Source: Bacteroidales bacterium (GTDB lineage: Bacteria; Bacteroidota; Bacteroidia; Bacteroidales; UBA4181). Taken from it: DNA of 35,902 nt. This document shows positions 33,419-35,902 of this stretch, piece by piece. Where the stretch lies: assembly GCA_031275285.1 (NCBI GenBank), contig JAISOY010000068.1:1-35902 (forward strand), in the 5' to 3' direction. The notes beneath the pieces were generated by a model that saw only the letters and a program-made list of their open reading frames with translations, searched no databases and was not told the DNA's origin. Made by a program: the position numbers and the translations under genes. The stretch's first letter is position 1; the number at the start of each line of letters is the position of its first letter.

Positions 33419-33497
33419 CCAATGATTTTTTCTTCTCAAACAACAAAAATAGTCTTTATTTTTGGGATTATTGATTCTTTTTGAGATATATGGCATT

Positions 33498-33505
33498 CAA
33501 ATATA
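33498..33505 (-). promoter_or_regulatory. Candidate -7 box for the sigma factor gene
   Basis: TATATTTG on the minus strand fits TAnnTTTG. It would give a leader of about 70 nt before the ATG at 33418 and supports that start over the longer frame. No good -33 element was found at the usual spacing, so this is tentative. Confidence 0.35.
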
Positions 33506-33587
33506 AGAATTTTATACCTTATCATAAGTATTAGGTACAAAATTTGTTCTTATCAATTAAATATTATTTATCATATAATTTTTATCA

Positions 33588-33833
33588 ATGAAACGTAAAA
33601 AACAGGAAATTATGATGGATATCATCAAAACATCACGAAAAAAAAGCAGGGAGGAAGAAATAGCCAGTCATGGAAAACCGATCAACTATCGGAAAATAGT
33701 TCCTTCAAAGAAAAGGTATAACCGGAAAAAAAATAAGACAGATCGAGATTATCTGTCTTATTTTTTTATAGCGAATTCACGAGCTCCTATTGAATCAGAA
33801 TTTTATGTGCTATTTCTTTTTGTCCGGTATTAA
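33588..33833 (+). CDS. Small basic protein, function unknown
   Basis: The 81-codon frame starts with MKRKKQEIMMDIIKTSRKKS and has REEEIASHGKPINYRKIV, then SKKRYNRKKNK. From memory, similar short basic proteins with an E-x-HGKP-NYRK core occur across Bacteroidales, without known function. The positive charge suggests binding to nucleic acid. It is divergent from the sigma gene (169 bp between starts). The last 35 codons run through a bidirectional terminator (33727-33767) and into the end of the opposite gene. If one base were added to the A8 run at 33726-33733 the frame would stop at once after NRKK, so the true C-terminus may lie near 33735. Confidence 0.5.
   Translation: MKRKKQEIMMDIIKTSRKKSREEEIASHGKPINYRKIVPSKKRYNRKKNKTDRDYLSYFFIANSRAPIESEFYVLFLFVRY
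33727..33767. terminator. Bidirectional rho-independent terminator
   Basis: A stem of up to 17 bp (core ATAAGACAGAT / ATCTGTCTTAT) has a 7-nt loop, with an A-tract on one side and TTTTTTT on the other. It can end both the small plus-strand gene and the metallophosphatase gene on the minus strand. Confidence 0.85.
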
Positions 33834-35502
33834 GGTTGATAATATAGGCTCCCTGCTGTAAAGCCAGTGGAATAGAAAGATACTGTCCTTGCATCCTGTT
33901 TGTCTGTACTATAGTTCCAGTTTCATTCAAAATTTTGATGGTGATATCATTATAGTGTTTATCCAGGTTAGCGTGAAGTATAGAACCTTGCTTTAACGGA
34001 TTAGGATATACCTGAACATCTGTAGGAAGACTTTCAGGGCTGTTAACACCAGTAGTACCCAACACCAATGTGAACGTATATAACTTTTCAGTCCCGTCAT
34101 CTGCTGTAACTGTCAGTACGATTTTTTCCCCAATGGTACATGTTTTATCAGTTACGTTTCCTTTAACTGTTGCAGTTCCACCGGACGACTGTCCCGTGAC
34201 CGACAGAACGGATATCTGTGATGGTATACCTATTTGATATTCCGTTTGCTGTGGATCAAATGCCGGAATTAATTCCCCACCAACTATCGTAACACTACTT
34301 AAACTTACGTTTTCACGGTAAATTGGGTGTACTGTGATATTCCCTGCACAATCCAATGATTTAAGTGTCAGTACTTCCCCTCGCTTGATAAGTACCATTA
34401 CCCTGCCGTTTGCTTCGGTATTTCCACCACCTACTACTAATGGGAAAGGATTATTTACAGTATTTTTCGAATAGAATTTAAAATTATGGAGATGTCCTGT
34501 AATATCAAGATCAAAAGGTGTGGTCCTGAAAATAGGATCCCATAAATCAAAGCAGGGCATAAACCCGGGATCGTGACCGCTGTTCCAGCTATAGATGGGA
34601 ATATGGTGCACTAAAATTTTGCGGAAAGCGTTTTGGAATTCATCAGTGGCCAGTTCTTTTTTTAACCAGTCGGTTTGTTGATTACGGAAACCATCAAAAT
34701 CAACCAGACCGGAATACTCAATATGTCCGTCATTTTTATCTTCTCCATTGTCTAAAAGAACAAAACGCGTATCCCCATAAGAAAAAGAGAGATAAGTTTT
34801 ATCATCCGTAAAATCAAAAAAAGATTGCCATTCCATAGCATAAGGGCCTCGTATCTCATGGTTCCCACGCAGATAAAAAGCAGGTTTATTGGCCGCATCT
34901 ACTCCCTGGTTATAGCGTGTTACCAGATTCAATATCTGGGATTCGGATGCCGGATCATTAAAAATATCACCATTGAAGATGGAAAAATCATATTCAATTC
35001 CGTGTGAACGTACTTGTCCCATCAGTTTATCAAAAAGAGCAAGATTATCATGTAAATCAGTGAAGATTAAACATGTAAAATCTTTAGGAATTGTGCCTAA
35101 CGTCGTAAATGAAAAGAAATCTGATTTTTCAACAGGACCTAATTCCTTTGAATAAGCCTGGTATTTGATCACTTTCTGAGAACAAACACGGTAAAAATAT
35201 TGTGTATCCGGCGTTAATCCGGTAATCCGCACCTTATGTTTGGTGATGTTAGCAGCCACAATTCCGTTTTCTACAGTCCGGGCGATCTTTAAATCATTTT
35301 TATCTGTTCCATATTCAATCCAGCTGTATGAAAGATCAGCTGTTCGCCACATGATGGTCATGGCATTAGTGGCAGGATTCTGCAGATACGGCTGCAAGCC
35401 TAATGTTTGTTCCTGAACGGAAAAGCCATATAATGCAGGAGTTACGCCTATGCCTAATAAACCTGCACCGGCTTTTTTTACAAAATTTCTTCTTGTAGTC
35501 AT
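33787..35502 (-). CDS. Tat-signal purple-acid-phosphatase-like metallophosphatase with T9SS C-terminal domain
   Basis: The 571-residue product has an N-terminal twin-arginine motif (TTRRNFVKKAG). A Fn3-like domain of the purple acid phosphatase type follows (about 34-135; TIMWRTADLSYSWIEYGT). The calcineurin-like domain (140-375) has D149 and H151 in TDLHDN, G178-D179, G213-N214-H215-E, H299-H300 and G336-H337-x-H339, a complete metal-binding set apart from the DLH form of the first motif. Residues 398-482 form an Ig-like domain. Residues 497-571 (VYPNPLKQG, then ITIKILNETG, ending KILIQ) are a type A T9SS sorting domain, so the protein is expected on the cell surface or outside. It hydrolyses phosphoesters; the substrate is unknown. 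It stands apart from the glycan locus between two terminators. Confidence 0.88.
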   Translation of the reverse strand: MTTRRNFVKKAGAGLLGIGVTPALYGFSVQEQTLGLQPYLQNPATNAMTIMWRTADLSYSWIEYGTDKNDLKIARTVENGIVAANITKHKVRITGLTPDTQYFYRVCSQKVIKYQAYSKELGPVEKSDFFSFTTLGTIPKDFTCLIFTDLHDNLALFDKLMGQVRSHGIEYDFSIFNGDIFNDPASESQILNLVTRYNQGVDAANKPAFYLRGNHEIRGPYAMEWQSFFDFTDDKTYLSFSYGDTRFVLLDNGEDKNDGHIEYSGLVDFDGFRNQQTDWLKKELATDEFQNAFRKILVHHIPIYSWNSGHDPGFMPCFDLWDPIFRTTPFDLDITGHLHNFKFYSKNTVNNPFPLVVGGGNTEANGRVMVLIKRGEVLTLKSLDCAGNITVHPIYRENVSLSSVTIVGGELIPAFDPQQTEYQIGIPSQISVLSVTGQSSGGTATVKGNVTDKTCTIGEKIVLTVTADDGTEKLYTFTLVLGTTGVNSPESLPTDVQVYPNPLKQGSILHANLDKHYNDITIKILNETGTIVQTNRMQGQYLSIPLALQQGAYIINLNTGQKEIAHKILIQ

Positions 35503-35607
35503 CTTACTAAAATTATATCATTGATAATTGTATATCGAATACTGGCAATTATCTTAAATTAATAATATTTTATGTGTGATTTGTGGATATATTGCACGAA
35601 TTACATT

Positions 35608-35638
35608 GTAAAATACATCATAACGAGTTAAATGCAAA
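35608..35638 (-). promoter_or_regulatory. Candidate promoter of the metallophosphatase gene
   Basis: On the minus strand TTTG (complement of 35635-35638) lies 19 bp before TATTTTAC (complement of 35608-35615). This fits the TTTG-N19-TAnnTTTG plan with two mismatches in the last positions. The leader would be about 100 nt. Confidence 0.4.
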
Positions 35639-35674
35639 GGTTTTTGCCTATTCCACAGATCAAAAAACAAGAGA

Positions 35675-35704
35675 AATAAGGATGAACATTTGTTCATCCT
35701 TATT
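35675..35704 (-). terminator. Rho-independent terminator after the partial discoidin-like gene
   Basis: The perfect 13-bp arms AATAAGGATGAAC and GTTCATCCTTATT enclose the loop ATTT, just beyond the stop at 35710. On the minus strand TTTCTC follows; on the plus strand TTCTTTTA follows, so it may work in both directions. Confidence 0.8.
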
Positions 35705-35709
35705 TTCTT

Positions 35710-35902
35710 TTATCGTCCCCATACGAATACTTCCGCAATAGAAACATTGCCGTTACTACGTGTATTTGGTAGTATTAATTTGAAGTACCTACTTTTAATA
35801 CCCTGTGAAGAAGCATCAATTATCCTCAGATTTTTTTCCGCTGTATCTAGATTGCTATCACTGGGGTATTCAGTTCTACCCAATTCGATCCAGTTACTGT
35901 TC
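35710..35902 (-). CDS. C-terminal end of a discoidin-like (F5/8 type C or DUF5000) protein, cut by window edge
   Basis: The frame is open from the window end (first full codon 35901-35899) to TAA at 35712-35710, and 63 residues are visible. They run NSNWIELGRTEYPSD, then SRYFKLILPNTRSNGN and end VSIAEVFVWGR. The final strand with an IAE-x-x-VWG pattern is typical of discoidin-like domains at the C-terminus of Bacteroidota glycan-binding lipoproteins, as in the two surface-binding proteins of this window. This suggests that another glycan utilization locus lies to the right. The rest of the gene is outside the window. Confidence 0.7.
   Translation of the reverse strand, partial: NSNWIELGRTEYPSDSNLDTAEKNLRIIDASSQGIKSRYFKLILPNTRSNGNVSIAEVFVWGR

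Noticed and set aside
33419-33496. N-terminal extension of the ECF sigma frame
   Set aside because: It does not match sigma region 2 and would begin right at the candidate -7 promoter box.
1-35902. Search for CRISPR arrays, tRNA or rRNA genes, insertion sequences and attachment sites
   Set aside because: No repeat-spacer pattern, cloverleaf, transposase motif or integrase-type repeat was found by reading; a dedicated scan was not possible.

Overview
The window comes from a Bacteroidota genome, most likely order Bacteroidales. The main grounds are a SusC/SusD pair with STN and carboxypeptidase-regulatory-like domains, a FecR/ECF sigma switch, many lipoprotein signals, AT-rich leaders with TAnnTTTG-type promoter boxes, and a C-terminal type IX secretion (T9SS) sorting domain on one protein. 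The T9SS domain argues against typical gut Bacteroides, but I cannot name the genus.

Region 1 (1-3460, + strand) is a polymorphic-toxin style locus. It holds the end of a transglutaminase/TPR-like protein, an orphan Rhs-core protein with a variable C-terminal domain, a small lipoprotein that could be its immunity protein, a leftover toxin tail, a frameshifted membrane-anchored small protein, and a full transglutaminase-like paralogue of the first gene. The variable part is strikingly AT-rich and lies between more GC-balanced conserved pieces. A decayed sulfatase/phosphodiesterase C-terminus follows.

Region 2 (3833-33418) is a large polysaccharide utilization locus. On the + strand is one GH78 alpha-L-rhamnosidase. 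Convergent to it, on the - strand, is one long gene series in transcription order: ECF sigma factor, FecR anti-sigma, SusC with STN domain, SusD, two surface glycan-binding lipoproteins, a strong terminator, an 823-residue lipoprotein perhaps of beta-propeller type, three lipoprotein or secreted FAD-dependent oxidoreductases with an N-terminal carbohydrate-binding-like domain, a fourth FAD oxidoreductase with a Tat-type signal, a second GH78-like enzyme, a remnant of a fifth oxidoreductase, an SGNH/alpha-beta-hydrolase double esterase and a GH36-like enzyme. The inferred logic is that glycan import through SusC signals via STN to FecR, freeing the sigma factor, while surface and periplasmic enzymes deacylate, oxidize and cleave a rhamnose-containing glycan. 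A candidate cis-antisense RNA lies in the leader between fecR and susC, a layout known for repressor RNAs in Bacteroides loci of this type.

Region 3 (33588-35902) has a small basic + strand ORF, a bidirectional terminator, a Tat-signal metallophosphatase with a T9SS C-terminal domain, a strong terminator, and the C-terminal end of a discoidin-like protein that runs off the window.

The most unusual feature is the tandem expansion of exported FAD-dependent oxidoreductases (four genes plus one remnant) inside a rhamnosidase locus. Their reaction is not known to me. No tRNA, rRNA, CRISPR array, transposase or integrase was seen.
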